In this document: positions 17,662-27,227 of the stretch, piece after piece
Layout: every line of letters begins with the position of its first letter
Position numbering within the stretch: position 1 is the first letter of the stretch
Origin: CAYHPY01 sp964358485
GTDB lineage: Bacteria; Elusimicrobiota; Elusimicrobia; UBA1565; UBA9628
Reading direction: 5' to 3'
DNA: 34,186 nucleotides
NCBI GenBank assembly: GCA_964358485.1
Contig: CAYHPY010000034.1
Location: 1-34,186 of the forward strand
Made by a program: the position numbers and the translations under genes
Notes under the pieces: generated by a model
Databases searched by the model: none
Told to the model about the DNA's origin: nothing
Seen by the model: only the letters and a program-made list of their open reading frames with translations

Positions 17662-18548
17662 GAGAGGGAGTTGGACTTCAGGAAATCCCGGACCAGGGGC
17701 AAAATTTCCACCCCGGCGTCCTCCAGGACGTAATGCCCGGCGTCCGGGAAGCGGTGAACCGCGGCGTTGGGAAAGCGCCGCTCCCAACCGCGCAGGAAAT
17801 CCTCGTCGAAGACGAAGTCCCTCCCGCCCCAGCAGATCATCATCGGCACGGCGGCCAGGGCCCCCAGCTTCTCCTCGGTCTCTTTAACCGTCCGGAAAGC
17901 CGGATCCTCCGGCCCCAGGGGAATGTCCTGCACGAAACGCAGGACCGCGATGCGGTCGTCCCAATTTCCGTAGGGCGACAGGTAGCCGGCCCGGACCTCG
18001 GGACGCAGGGGACGGCGGACGGCGCACCAGCGCGCGGCCCCGCGGCAAAAGGCGTTGAGGCCCCGGATCAGAAAGGAGCCGAGCGGGGTTCTGGAGAGTT
18101 TCAGGCTCCCGGGCAGGCCCTTGCCATCCGGCAAACCGAAACAGGCGGTGTTGAGGATGACTAGACGGCGGACGCGCTCGGGGTGGCGGGCGGCGTAGGC
18201 CATTCCGATCATCCCACCCCAGTCATGGAGCACCAAGGTCAAATCCTTCTTGAGCTCCAATTTATCCAGCAGGGCCTCCAGGTCCGCGACCCGGCGGCTG
18301 AGGGTGTATTCGTAGCGATCGTCGCCGGGCTTTTCCGAAAGCCCGCAGCCGATGTGATCGGGCGCCACGATCCGGTACTCGTCCCGAAGCCCGCGGATCA
18401 AGTCCCGAAAATAAAAGGACCAAGTGGGGTTGCCGTGGACCATGACGAGGGTCTCGGCGCCTTTGCGCCCCTCATCGAGGTAATGCATGCGCACCCCGCC
18501 GATCTCGGCGAAGCGGCTCTGGAAGGGATACAGTCCCGGGTCTACCAT
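17658..18548 (-). CDS. oleB: OleB, beta-lactone decarboxylase (haloalkane dehalogenase-like alpha/beta hydrolase)
   Basis: A 296-residue alpha/beta hydrolase. The oxyanion segment VMVHGNPTWSFYFR and the nucleophile elbow LHDWGGMIGM with Asp 109 instead of Ser are typical of the haloalkane-dehalogenase branch to which OleB belongs. APDHIGCGLSEKP, the acid region ICWGGRDFVF and the C-terminal DAGHYVLEDAG (catalytic His) are also present. OleB removes CO2 from the beta-lactone to leave a cis-olefin. The ATG at 18548 lies inside the end of oleA (7-base overlap) and the stop overlaps the oleC start. The open frame upstream to 19394 is a shadow of oleA. Confidence 0.93.
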   Translation of the reverse strand: MVDPGLYPFQSRFAEIGGVRMHYLDEGRKGAETLVMVHGNPTWSFYFRDLIRGLRDEYRIVAPDHIGCGLSEKPGDDRYEYTLSRRVADLEALLDKLELKKDLTLVLHDWGGMIGMAYAARHPERVRRLVILNTACFGLPDGKGLPGSLKLSRTPLGSFLIRGLNAFCRGAARWCAVRRPLRPEVRAGYLSPYGNWDDRIAVLRFVQDIPLGPEDPAFRTVKETEEKLGALAAVPMMICWGGRDFVFDEDFLRGWERRFPNAAVHRFPDAGHYVLEDAGVEILPLVRDFLKSNSLS

Positions 18549-19540
18549 TGCCACCCCAACATGAGGCAGTTGAGCCCGCTGCCGATGCCCAAAAACGCCA
18601 CCCTGTCGCCGGGAATCAGGAATTGTCGCTGGTCGGCGATGGCCGCGGTCAGCGGCAGGGAAACGGTCCCGATATTGCCCAGGTGCTCGAAGGTGGAATA
18701 GTCCTTGACCTCGGGGATGCCCATGGCTCCCAGGACTTGGGCGCGATGCCCGGCCCCGACCTGGTGGCAGATGACCTTGTCCACCGCGCCCGCGCTCCAA
18801 TTCAAATTGGACAGCAGGGCCTTCCAAGTCCGGGCCCCCAATTCCACCCCGTATTTCAAGACGGCAGCGGCGTCGGTCCGCATGAAATCCCGGTTCCAAA
18901 GGCAAAGGGCGTGGTGCTCGGGGGCGGATTGGACCGCTCCACCCAGGAGGCGGTGACCTTTGATCCCGAAGCTCCCGTCGGTCAACAGCAAGGCCACCGA
19001 GCCGGAACCCCCGGTCAAGGTGGCCAGGGAGAGGCGGAAGGTGTCGGCCCCGGGATCGACCAGCATCCTGGCGATCATGCTGTCGTTGATCTCGCGGGCC
19101 GACTCGCAGGACACCACCAGGCCCGCGCGAATCTGGCCCAGCTCGATGCGGTTGGCCACGTCGATGATGCCGTTGAGCGCGCCCAGGCAGGCGTTGGAAA
19201 GGTCGTAAACCGCCGCCCCCGGGGGCGTGCCCAGCGCCGCCGCCACGGCGCAGGCGGTGGCGGGCTCGGAATTCTCCCGGCAGACGCCGCCGTAGATCAG
19301 GGCCTCCACGTCGGAGCCCTTGAGGCCCGCCGCGGCCAAGGCTTTGCGGCCCGCCCGGGCGGCGCCCTCCGACAGGGGGAAGCCTTCGTCCCACCAGCGG
19401 CGCTCGCGGATTCCGGTCAGGGCTTCCAACTGGCCCTGGGGATAGCCCAGCCCGGCGTAAACGGGCTTGAGCCGCGCCTCCAGAGCCGAGGAGGCGACCA
19501 CATTGGGCGGAAGCTCGTAACCGATGGCGTCGAGGAACAC
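18542..19540 (-). CDS. oleA: OleA, thiolase-fold head-to-head condensing enzyme
   Basis: OleA of 332 residues from the GTG at 19540. It joins two activated fatty acyl chains by non-decarboxylative Claisen condensation. Visible are ALTGIRERRWWDEGF, the nucleophile motif SNACLGALNG (Cys 118), AGLVVSCESAREIN, ICHQVG (His 259) and FEHLGNIGTVS (Asn 289), the complete Cys-His-Asn set. The start is uncertain. Five codons upstream, a CTG at 19555 overlaps the pfaC stop as CTGA and would add (M)RYTK before VFLDAIGYELPPNVV, which looks more like the usual OleA N-terminus. The GTG start would leave an 11-base gap after pfaC. The other junctions of this operon are stop/start overlaps, which favours the CTG. 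Confidence 0.93.
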   Translation of the reverse strand: MFLDAIGYELPPNVVASSALEARLKPVYAGLGYPQGQLEALTGIRERRWWDEGFPLSEGAARAGRKALAAAGLKGSDVEALIYGGVCRENSEPATACAVAAALGTPPGAAVYDLSNACLGALNGIIDVANRIELGQIRAGLVVSCESAREINDSMIARMLVDPGADTFRLSLATLTGGSGSVALLLTDGSFGIKGHRLLGGAVQSAPEHHALCLWNRDFMRTDAAAVLKYGVELGARTWKALLSNLNWSAGAVDKVICHQVGAGHRAQVLGAMGIPEVKDYSTFEHLGNIGTVSLPLTAAIADQRQFLIPGDRVAFLGIGSGLNCLMLGWQW

Positions 19541-19551
19541 CTTCGTGTATC

Positions 19552-22500
19552 TCAGAGGACCCTCGCCGCGAAATCCTTCATCTGATAAATCACCAGGCCG
19601 TCCACCTTGAGGAAGCCGTCGGCCTTGAGCGTCCGCGCCCGGTCGTCGATCTCGGTCACGGCCGCCTCGACGGTCACGCGCTTATTGTTCGGGACCACCT
19701 GCCCGCGGTAGAGCCAGGTGTGGGGCTTGCCCAGGAGCATGGTCTCCAGGCGCCCCCCCGCCTGGCCCCAACGGCGTCCGGCGAGGATCTTGAGCAGCTG
19801 CAGGAAGGATTCCAGGCCGAGCGAGCCGGGGCAGACCGGGTCTTGGTAGAAGTGGGCTTTAAAGAACCATTCGGAGGGGTCAACAACTTTTTGGCCACGG
19901 ATATAACCGAGACCTTTGGGACCCCCTTCGGGGGCCCAAAGGTCGAGCCCATCAAGCATGAGCAAGCGCTTATCCGGCAACTCGAACCCCCCCGCGGAAA
20001 GTTCCGTTCCTCCAAATGCCGTTTCTTGTTCCGTTGGAGCATACGGCTTGGCGCCCCTCACCCCAACCTGCTCGGCCAAGGCTTTCTTCGAGAAGAACCC
20101 AAATTCCGTCACGCCTTTATAGACCAGCTTTCCATCTTCCGCGGGGCCGCGGAAGACGGCCATGTCGTAATCCTGGATGATCATGCCGCCCGAGCGGGCC
20201 ACCTTGGTGATCTTGATCCGGGTGGTCAAGGTTCCCGCGTCGGGGCCGATGTCCTCGTTCAGGATCGCGGTCCCGCCGAGGTTGCGGAAAGAGAGGTCCG
20301 TGGGCGAGGTCAGCGCCGAGCCGAGATAGGCCGCCAGCCACCCGCAGGGCTGAAGGGCGGCCTCCAGCAGCACCGCGAAGGGCATGGTCCTGGTCCGGTT
20401 GGCCGCGAAATACCAGGCGTCGGACGGAACGTCGTACTGGGCCTCGATCTCTCCGCCGGCTTCCAGGACGAAAGGCTTGCACCCGCGGATCTGGGTGATC
20501 CGGTCCAGGAATTGGTAGGGGGGGCCGGGGAGGCGAGCGATCACTCGCCCCGAATCAAAAATTTTATAGGGTTCGCCGAAGGCTTCGGAGGGTTTGCCGA
20601 TCGCAAAAGAAAGGATTTTACCGGCATCAAACAACGGAATGGGAACCGGAAGAGACGGCCGCTGCGCAACCCCCGACTGTTTTCCGCGCCAGAGGGAGGT
20701 CAATTTTCCCGCCGTTAGGCCGGGGATGCGCAGCGACATATCAGTCATCTGAACAATCGGCCGTCCATCGGCGTGCATGATGGCGTCGGCGAGCGCGTAG
20801 GGAACCCCATCCCGGTAGCCCAGTTCCTTGACATGGATTTCGTATTGGACTTTTTTGGTCGCGGCCGTCACCTGCCCGCGGCACTTCAGGCGCCCCGCCG
20901 TCCCCGGCAGGGGCTCATAGGACATTTCCGAGCTTTCCCCCACCCAGCCCAGGCGCAGGAGCAGAAAGCGGAGGGCGTGGAGGCTGCACTCGTACATCAA
21001 GGTCCCGGGCATGACGTTGTCGTCGATGAAGTGGCAGACCAGATGCCAGTCGTCGGGCCGGATGTCGGCCTCCGCCTTGATCAGGCCCAAGCCGTAGCGC
21101 CCGCCGCGCAGGTCGAGCTCCGGCACCCGGTCGATAAGCTTCATGCGCCCGTCCGGCAGGCCGATCGGGGACTTAAGTCCCAGGGAGAAGGCCGGGCCGA
21201 AACAGGCCGCCAGATCCCCGGAGCGCAGGCAGGCCAAGGCCCGGTCGTCGTAGGATTCCCACACTCCGGCCGGATGGACCGGAGCCAGCTCGGTCCAGTC
21301 GGCGGGCAGGGAGCGCGGCTCGGGGCGGCGCTCCATGGAAGCCCGCACCAAGCCTTTGCCTGCGGCCAGTTCCGCCGCCGAGAAAAAGCCGGCGCAGCCG
21401 TTGGTCATGGAAAGGAACGGCTGTCCGGAAACGGAGCTTTCAAAAGAGAAAAAGAAAATTCTCGTATCGCCCTGACGGGCGAAACGGGAGATTCGAATGT
21501 CATAAGAAATGGTTTCCCCGGGACCCGGCAGACCCCGGTGGAATTTCACTTCCGCGTCCAGCAAACGGTAGACGGCCAAGCCCTTGGTTACGGCGTCGAT
21601 GCCCAAATAACCGGAAAGAAAGAGGTCCGCCTGTCCCGCCTCGACGGCTATACAGGTCGGGATTTTGCCGCAGTCCAAATACCAGGCTCCGGGATGAATG
21701 TCATGCTCGGTGATCACACGCCCCGAGGTCAAGGAGCCCGCCTCCCCCTCAATGGCCATGATCCGGTCCACGAGCATGAGGGGCGGGCCCGGGAGGCGGA
21801 CGCGCGTGGGGTAGGCGTCGGCGTGGGCGAAGGGGGGGCCGAGGACATTTTCAATTCGGCCGAGGGCGTATTCTAAACACTTGTCCCGGTCCAGGAACTG
21901 GACCGGCCCCTTCTCTTTCGTTAGTTCCGTTCCCGAATTTTCCATCCCCGTTAATTCCGTCCCCGAAATGCCGTTTATCAGTTCAGTCTGCCGTTCCAAA
22001 ACCCCCGCCTGAAAATCCGCGAAATTCTTCGCCATCCTCAGGAATATGTCATGGGCCGCGGCCGTGGCTAGCGCCGGAGCGGCCGCCGGATGGGGCGGGG
22101 CCGACTCCCCGGAGGGCGGCGGAGCCGGCCGAAGCGACGCCGAAACCGGAGGCGAGGGTTGCCGCGGCGGCAGCGGCGCCGGAACCGGCAGCGGCGCCCG
22201 GGGCGCGGGCGCGGCGGGAGGAGGCGGAATTTCCGGAGACGGGACCTCTGGCAAGGCCACCCGGGCGGGAGCGCCCCCGCGCCCGATCGGCACGCACACC
22301 GAGGCCGCCGCGGCGGCTTTGAGCGGCAGGCCCCCGGGAACTTCCTCGCCCCCGTAGAGCAGGGACAGATCCACCGGAACCCGCTCGGCCGCCAAGTGCG
22401 CCAGCAAGCGAAGGACCGAGCCCACGGGGTCCTGACCCCGTTGACAGGCGGATTTCGCCAGATGCGGGCGGCCGCTCAAAATTTTTCCGATCATTCGGGT

Positions 22501-25500
22501 GCAGGAGGCCTGCGGGCCGGTCTCGACGAAAACGCGGACGCCGTCCTCGTAGGCTTGGCGCACCAAGGCTGGGAAATCCAGATGCCCGATGGCCTGGGCG
22601 GTAATGGACCGCGCGGCCGATTCCTTGGTCACCTCGTAGGACTTGCCCCACGCGCCGCTGTAAAATTTGATTCCGGGAGGAGGAGTCGTGGGCAGGGTGT
22701 GCAGGTCCCGGTATTTCTTCTCCACGAGCTTGGCGGCCTCGAAATGGACCGTGGAGACCCCGTGCAGGGGCAGGAACACGCAGCCCAGGCCTTCCACCAG
22801 GGAATCCACGGCCTTGCGGTAGCCGCCGACCACGCACTCCAACGGCGCGTTGACGATCAAAAGGGCCGCGCGCTCGATGCCCCGCAAGGCCGTCCGCACG
22901 TTGTCGGCGGGACGGTCGATGACCCCCAGGACCCAGTCCACCTTCTCTTCCTTGGGCAGTTCCCAGAAGCGCCGCACCGCGTCGCAGGCGCCGGCCAAAT
23001 CGCTTTCGAACAGGCTCGACTCGCGCATGCGCCGGAGCATCTCGTCGCGGGCCGTCCACGCCCGCGTGGCGAAGAGGGCCGCGGTCTCCCCGAGGCTGTA
23101 GCCCAGCATGGCCCGGGGCTTGAGTCCCAGGCGGCGGAGGAGGTCGCTCACGGCGGCGCCGTGGGAGACGGAACCGAAAATCATGGCTTTGTAGTCCCGC
23201 AGGACCTCGGCCTCGGCCTCGGCGGACCAGTTCCCGTCCCAGGACAGGCGCCACGGGGAGAACAGCGTCGGGACGAATTGCTCCAAAAGGTAGCCGTTCT
23301 CCGCGTCTAAGTTCCGGATGATCTCGGGCCATTGCGTCCAAAGCCCCCGCCCCATGCCCAGGTACTGGTTCCCGGAGCCCGGGAAGACGAAGGCCGTGGT
23401 CCCCTCCCGCCCCAGCGGGTTGGGAGAATAATAAACCCGGTCGGCCCCCAGGGCCCGCTCCGGGTCCTTGGCCACGGCGGCCGCCGCCTCGTCGGCCAGC
23501 TTGAGAAGCTCGGTCCAATCCTCGGCGACCAAGGAGACGCAAAGGCCTTCGGAGCCCTCGGCGTTCCGGCCGCCGGAGAGCCGCCAGTCCCGGGCCAGAG
23601 CGTCGCCGGAGGCCGCCGGATCGCGCTCGGAAAGCCAACCTTTCAACCGTGCCAGGCCCTCTTTCAAGGCGGCCGCGTCGGGCCCGGGGATCAGGAAAAT
23701 TCCGCCCCCCCGGGAGCGCAGGGGACGGCGGCGCTCGCCTTGGACGCCTTGCTCGTCGGGCCGGTTTTCCAGGGATTCCAAGACGGCGTGCAGGCAGGTG
23801 CCGTCCATGCCGAAGGAACTCACCCCCGCGCGCCGCGGGCCCTCGGCCCGGTTGCGGAACCAATACTGCGGCTCAATCGGAGCGTGGAAGCGCTTGGCGG
23901 CGGCCTCCAGCTCGGGATTGGGCCGCGTCAGCCCCAGGGGCGGAAGGATTTCCTGGTAAAGCGCCAGGGCCGTTTTCACCACCGAGGCCAAGCCCCCGGC
24001 GGCCCCGGCATGGCCGATGACGGCCTTGGCGCTGCCCAGGGCGCAGGGCCGCGGGGAGGACGCCGTCCCGAAAAATTCCGCGAGGGAGGCGGATTCCAGG
24101 CGGTCCTCAGCGGGCAGGCCGCTGCCGTGGGCCTCCAAATAGCCCACGGTGGAGGGATCGATGCCGGCGTCGTCGTAGGCGCGCCGCAGGGCGCGGACAT
24201 AGGCTTCGGAGGAAGGCACGGAGGTCTCACAGCCGCCGCCGGTGGCGGCACCCGCGCCCCGGATGACCGCGTAGACGCGGTCGCCATCGCGCAAGGCGTC
24301 TTCCAGGCGCTTGAGCACGACGCAGGCGGCGCCTTCCCCGGTCACGGTTCCGTCGGCGTCCCGGTCGAAAGGCCGGGCCGCGCCCGCGGCCGAGAGCGGA
24401 CGATTGGCGTCGCCCGCCAGGACCGCGCGCAGGTCCCCGGCCACGTCCACGGCGCCCACGACCGCGGCATCAAGCTCCCCGCGCTGGAGGAAGCGCACCG
24501 CGCATTGCAGGGCGGTCATGCCGGAGCTCTCCTCGCTCGACAAGGTGAAACTGGGGCCCCCGAATTGGAATTCCCGCGCGATGCGGCTGGCCACGATCCC
24601 GCCCAAGGCGCCCATGGTGCGGTTGGCGGTCAAGGCGGGGCCCGCCGCCGCGCGAAGGCGCTCGGCCAAATCGGCCCCGCTCTCCGGGCGTCCGAGCTTC
24701 CGGGACCAGTCGGCCGCGCGCCGCGCCATGGACCAGCGGAAATGAAAATTGGTGGTGTTGAGGTCCAAGCCCAGGCCGATGAAGACGCCGGTCCGGTCCC
24801 GGTTCTCCCACGGGTGCGCCGGGGCGCCTTGGGGCCCCGCCAGCCAGCCCGCGTCCGAGAGGGCGGAGGAGGCGGTCATAAGCATGAGCAACTGCTGGGG
24901 CAACATCTCCTCGAGTTCCTTGGGCGGAATTCGGAAAGCGGCGGCGTCCACCTTCAATTCCTTCAGGAAAAAACCGTTCCAGCGGGTGTCGGACAAATAC
25001 CGTGCGCGAAACCACGCGCTATTCTCCACGCCGCCCCAGCGCTCGACGGGCCTCGAGAGCGCTCCGGCCTTTCCGGAAAGGACAGCTTCCTGGAAGGCGC
25101 GCAAATCTGCCAAGGCCCCGAAGCGCGCGCCCAGGCCGACGATGGCGACCGGCTCGCTTTTCGGGGCGGGGGTCCGGGCGGCGCCGCGCTTGGCCGCGCG
25201 CCGCTCGGGCAACCATTCCTCGACGAGGACATGTGCGTTGATCCCGCCGAAACCGAAACCGCTGACGGCCGCGCGCCGGGGAATCCCGGCCTTGCGCGCC
25301 TCCCACGGGGCCGCCGCGGCCTGCACCCGGAAAGGTCCACCTTCCAGGCCCAAGGCGGGAGAGGCCTTCTCGAAATTGGCCGTGGGCGGAAGAGTCTTGC
25401 GCCGCATGGCCAGCAATAGCTTGATCAGCCCCGCCGCCCCCGCCGCGGTGAGCATGTGCCCCACGTTGGATTTGACCGAGCCCAGCCCGCATTGGCCGGG

Positions 25501-26568
25501 CGTCCAGCCGCGCGGGCCCCAGAGGGCCTTGAGGCTGGCCACCTCCACGGGATCTCCGGTCGGCGTGCCGGTGGCGTGGCATTCGACGTAGTCCACCTCG
25601 GAGGCCGACCAGCCCGCCTCTTTGTAGGCCTGGCGCATGGCCCGTAATTGCCCGACGGTGTTGGGGGCCAGGAGGCTGCCCCCCACGTCGTTGGAAAGCC
25701 CGATGCCGGCGATGACCCCATGGATTTTGTCGCCGTCGCGCACGGCGTCCTCCAGGCGCTTGAGCAGAAACATCCCCGCGCCTTCCCCCACCACCAAGCC
25801 GTCGGCGGAGGCGTCGAAGGGCGAGGGCCGCCCCGAGGCCGACAGCGCGCGCAACTGCGCGAAACCCATTTGCGTGTAAAGGCTCTCCGGACGCGAGACC
25901 CCGCCGGTGAGCATGGCGTCGGCCCGTCCGGAGCGGAGTTCCTCGACGGCCAGCTTCAAGGCGTATAAAGAAGAGGCGCAGGCCGCGTCCAAGGTGAGCG
26001 CGCCCCCGCCCAAACCCAGGGCCTTGGCGATCAGGCCCGCCGGAAGGCCGGCGACATGCCGGTTGACCGGATCGGTTCCGGGTTCGGCGTCCAAATCCTT
26101 TTCGGAAAGCCCCAGCGCGTGCTCGGCGAAGGCGCCGGTCATCAGCTCCCGGCCCAGAGCCGAGGAGGAATCCGACGGCAGAACGATGTTGCCGATGACG
26201 ACGCCGATCTTGGACCGATCCCCGACGGCCTGGCCCGCGTCGCGCAGGGCCGCGCGCGCGGCGTGCAGGGCCAGGTGGAAGGCCGGGTCCAGGCGCTTTA
26301 GAAATTCGGGGTCGACGGCCAGGCCCTCGGGGTCGAACTTAAAACCTTCGATGAGGCAGGCCTTGAGGCAGTAGACTTTATCCGGCGCGGGCTTGCGCGG
26401 ATCGAAGGCCTCTTCCTTGGACAAAAGCCACCGCCCCTCGGGGACTTCGCGGCTGGCGCAGGCGCGGCCGGCGATGAGTTCCCAGAAGGCGTCCAGGTCC
26501 GGGGAATCCGGGAAGATCCCGCCGAGCCCGACGACGGCGATGGGTTGGGGTTTTTTCATGGCCCCCAT
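19552..26568 (-). CDS. pfaC: PUFA synthase subunit PfaC-type: KS-CLF-AT-DH-DH
   Basis: A 2338-residue megasynthase subunit. The order of domains is: ketosynthase (1-450; DAACASSLYALKLA with Cys 197, ECHATGTPTGDPVE, KSNVGHMLTAAG); a KS-like chain-length factor (about 465-930; SSEESSGMTAL in place of the Cys motif); acyltransferase (about 1070-1400; FVFPGSGNQYLGMG, GYSLGETAA with Ser 1158); a Pro/Ala-rich linker (about 1440-1530); then two FabA-like double-hotdog dehydratases (about 1580-2020 and 2050-2335). The catalytic blocks are HFIDDNVMPGTLMYE (His 1846) and HFYQDPVCPGSLGLES (His 2239). With PfaA and PfaD it builds a polyunsaturated acyl chain iteratively, the DH domains setting the cis double bonds. 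The fusion of AT to KS-CLF-DH-DH is the myxobacterial layout, in which a separate pfaB is absent. No C-terminal AGPAT domain is seen. The ATG at 26568 shares one base with the preceding stop (TGATG); an ATG three codons on is also possible. Confidence 0.95.
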   Translation of the reverse strand: MGAMKKPQPIAVVGLGGIFPDSPDLDAFWELIAGRACASREVPEGRWLLSKEEAFDPRKPAPDKVYCLKACLIEGFKFDPEGLAVDPEFLKRLDPAFHLALHAARAALRDAGQAVGDRSKIGVVIGNIVLPSDSSSALGRELMTGAFAEHALGLSEKDLDAEPGTDPVNRHVAGLPAGLIAKALGLGGGALTLDAACASSLYALKLAVEELRSGRADAMLTGGVSRPESLYTQMGFAQLRALSASGRPSPFDASADGLVVGEGAGMFLLKRLEDAVRDGDKIHGVIAGIGLSNDVGGSLLAPNTVGQLRAMRQAYKEAGWSASEVDYVECHATGTPTGDPVEVASLKALWGPRGWTPGQCGLGSVKSNVGHMLTAAGAAGLIKLLLAMRRKTLPPTANFEKASPALGLEGGPFRVQAAAAPWEARKAGIPRRAAVSGFGFGGINAHVLVEEWLPERRAAKRGAARTPAPKSEPVAIVGLGARFGALADLRAFQEAVLSGKAGALSRPVERWGGVENSAWFRARYLSDTRWNGFFLKELKVDAAAFRIPPKELEEMLPQQLLMLMTASSALSDAGWLAGPQGAPAHPWENRDRTGVFIGLGLDLNTTNFHFRWSMARRAADWSRKLGRPESGADLAERLRAAAGPALTANRTMGALGGIVASRIAREFQFGGPSFTLSSEESSGMTALQCAVRFLQRGELDAAVVGAVDVAGDLRAVLAGDANRPLSAAGAARPFDRDADGTVTGEGAACVVLKRLEDALRDGDRVYAVIRGAGAATGGGCETSVPSSEAYVRALRRAYDDAGIDPSTVGYLEAHGSGLPAEDRLESASLAEFFGTASSPRPCALGSAKAVIGHAGAAGGLASVVKTALALYQEILPPLGLTRPNPELEAAAKRFHAPIEPQYWFRNRAEGPRRAGVSSFGMDGTCLHAVLESLENRPDEQGVQGERRRPLRSRGGGIFLIPGPDAAALKEGLARLKGWLSERDPAASGDALARDWRLSGGRNAEGSEGLCVSLVAEDWTELLKLADEAAAAVAKDPERALGADRVYYSPNPLGREGTTAFVFPGSGNQYLGMGRGLWTQWPEIIRNLDAENGYLLEQFVPTLFSPWRLSWDGNWSAEAEAEVLRDYKAMIFGSVSHGAAVSDLLRRLGLKPRAMLGYSLGETAALFATRAWTARDEMLRRMRESSLFESDLAGACDAVRRFWELPKEEKVDWVLGVIDRPADNVRTALRGIERAALLIVNAPLECVVGGYRKAVDSLVEGLGCVFLPLHGVSTVHFEAAKLVEKKYRDLHTLPTTPPPGIKFYSGAWGKSYEVTKESAARSITAQAIGHLDFPALVRQAYEDGVRVFVETGPQASCTRMIGKILSGRPHLAKSACQRGQDPVGSVLRLLAHLAAERVPVDLSLLYGGEEVPGGLPLKAAAAASVCVPIGRGGAPARVALPEVPSPEIPPPPAAPAPRAPLPVPAPLPPRQPSPPVSASLRPAPPPSGESAPPHPAAAPALATAAAHDIFLRMAKNFADFQAGVLERQTELINGISGTELTGMENSGTELTKEKGPVQFLDRDKCLEYALGRIENVLGPPFAHADAYPTRVRLPGPPLMLVDRIMAIEGEAGSLTSGRVITEHDIHPGAWYLDCGKIPTCIAVEAGQADLFLSGYLGIDAVTKGLAVYRLLDAEVKFHRGLPGPGETISYDIRISRFARQGDTRIFFFSFESSVSGQPFLSMTNGCAGFFSAAELAAGKGLVRASMERRPEPRSLPADWTELAPVHPAGVWESYDDRALACLRSGDLAACFGPAFSLGLKSPIGLPDGRMKLIDRVPELDLRGGRYGLGLIKAEADIRPDDWHLVCHFIDDNVMPGTLMYECSLHALRFLLLRLGWVGESSEMSYEPLPGTAGRLKCRGQVTAATKKVQYEIHVKELGYRDGVPYALADAIMHADGRPIVQMTDMSLRIPGLTAGKLTSLWRGKQSGVAQRPSLPVPIPLFDAGKILSFAIGKPSEAFGEPYKIFDSGRVIARLPGPPYQFLDRITQIRGCKPFVLEAGGEIEAQYDVPSDAWYFAANRTRTMPFAVLLEAALQPCGWLAAYLGSALTSPTDLSFRNLGGTAILNEDIGPDAGTLTTRIKITKVARSGGMIIQDYDMAVFRGPAEDGKLVYKGVTEFGFFSKKALAEQVGVRGAKPYAPTEQETAFGGTELSAGGFELPDKRLLMLDGLDLWAPEGGPKGLGYIRGQKVVDPSEWFFKAHFYQDPVCPGSLGLESFLQLLKILAGRRWGQAGGRLETMLLGKPHTWLYRGQVVPNNKRVTVEAAVTEIDDRARTLKADGFLKVDGLVIYQMKDFAARVL
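21925..21968. repeat. GGAACGGAA-type repeats inside the pfaC linker
   Basis: TTCCGTTCC at 21925-21933 is followed by the variant TTAATTCCGTCCCC. On the coding strand they encode the repeated tetrapeptide GTEL (ISGTELTGMENSGTELTKEK) between the AT linker and the first DH domain. Confidence 0.5.
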
Positions 26569-27227
26569 CAGCTCCCGAACACCCAGCCCAGCCGCGCGAA
26601 CACCGTCGCGGTCCGGGCGCCCTTGGTGCCGAAGGTTTCGCGGTCGATGGACGCGTAGGTCCAGCGGCCTTCGACGCCCAAAAGGCCGGTCTCCCCGATC
26701 CGCCCCTCCAGCCCTCCGCCCAAGGTGACCGCGTAGCCCGCGGCGCCCTTGTCGATGAGGCGGCGGACTTCGGTCGTGCGGGTGTCGGACCAGGCGAAGC
26801 CCGGCTTGGGCCGGGCTTCCATGTTGGCGTTGAAATAGCTCAAACCGGCGCCCCCCAGGATGAACGGGGTGGCCCGGCTCTCGGGCAAAAGAAGAATGCG
26901 AACGATCGGCTGGGCGGTGAAAAGGCTGCCGCCCGAAGCGGCGATGGATTGGGCCAGGATGTGTTCATGGTCGGAAAACCGCACCCCCGCCAAGTCCAGG
27001 CCGATGCCGATGGCCGGCGTCGCCTGATAAAGATACTGCGCCCCAGCGGCCAAGCCCGAGGAGCCGAGACGTTCCCTCCCTCCCCCCGCCGTGGCGAGGT
27101 CGATGTCCATGAGCGGAACCCCGCCCCCCATCCCGATGTTGAGAATGTGGCTTCCGGGCTCGGTGAGCGACCAAGCCGGTGAGACCAGCCCCAGAAGGAG
27201 GGCGACGACGGCGCGGCGCGAAGGCAT
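26568..27227 (-). CDS. Predicted outer-membrane beta-barrel protein embedded in the pfa operon
   Basis: A 219-residue protein with a Sec signal peptide (MPSRRAVVALLLGLVSPAWS). It is followed by alternating amphipathic strands rich in Gly and aromatic residues: HILNIGMGGGVPLMDIDL, AAGAQYLYQATPAIGIGLDLAGV, ATPFILGGAGLSYFNANM, YAVTLGGGLEGRIG, LGVEGRWTYASI, and a last strand TATVFARLGWVFGS. This is the pattern of a small OmpW/OmpA-like barrel of about eight strands. The ATG at 27227 shares a base with the pfaA stop (TGATG) and its own stop shares a base with the pfaC start, so translation is coupled on both sides. Such tight embedding argues for a role with the lipid or hydrocarbon product, for example export, insertion or sensing in the outer membrane, but nothing in the sequence proves it. 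The open frame running on to 27563 is a shadow of pfaA. Confidence 0.82.
   Translation of the reverse strand: MPSRRAVVALLLGLVSPAWSLTEPGSHILNIGMGGGVPLMDIDLATAGGGRERLGSSGLAAGAQYLYQATPAIGIGLDLAGVRFSDHEHILAQSIAASGGSLFTAQPIVRILLLPESRATPFILGGAGLSYFNANMEARPKPGFAWSDTRTTEVRRLIDKGAAGYAVTLGGGLEGRIGETGLLGVEGRWTYASIDRETFGTKGARTATVFARLGWVFGS

Noticed and set aside
15134..17733. Long plus-strand open frames opposite oleD and oleC (530 and 549 codons)
   Set aside because: These are antisense shadows of well-supported OleD and OleC; no domain or start signal is visible.
22049..23863. 604-codon minus-strand frame inside pfaC
   Set aside because: It is an alternative frame of the AT and CLF region of pfaC, Arg/Gly/Pro-rich, with no recognisable domain.
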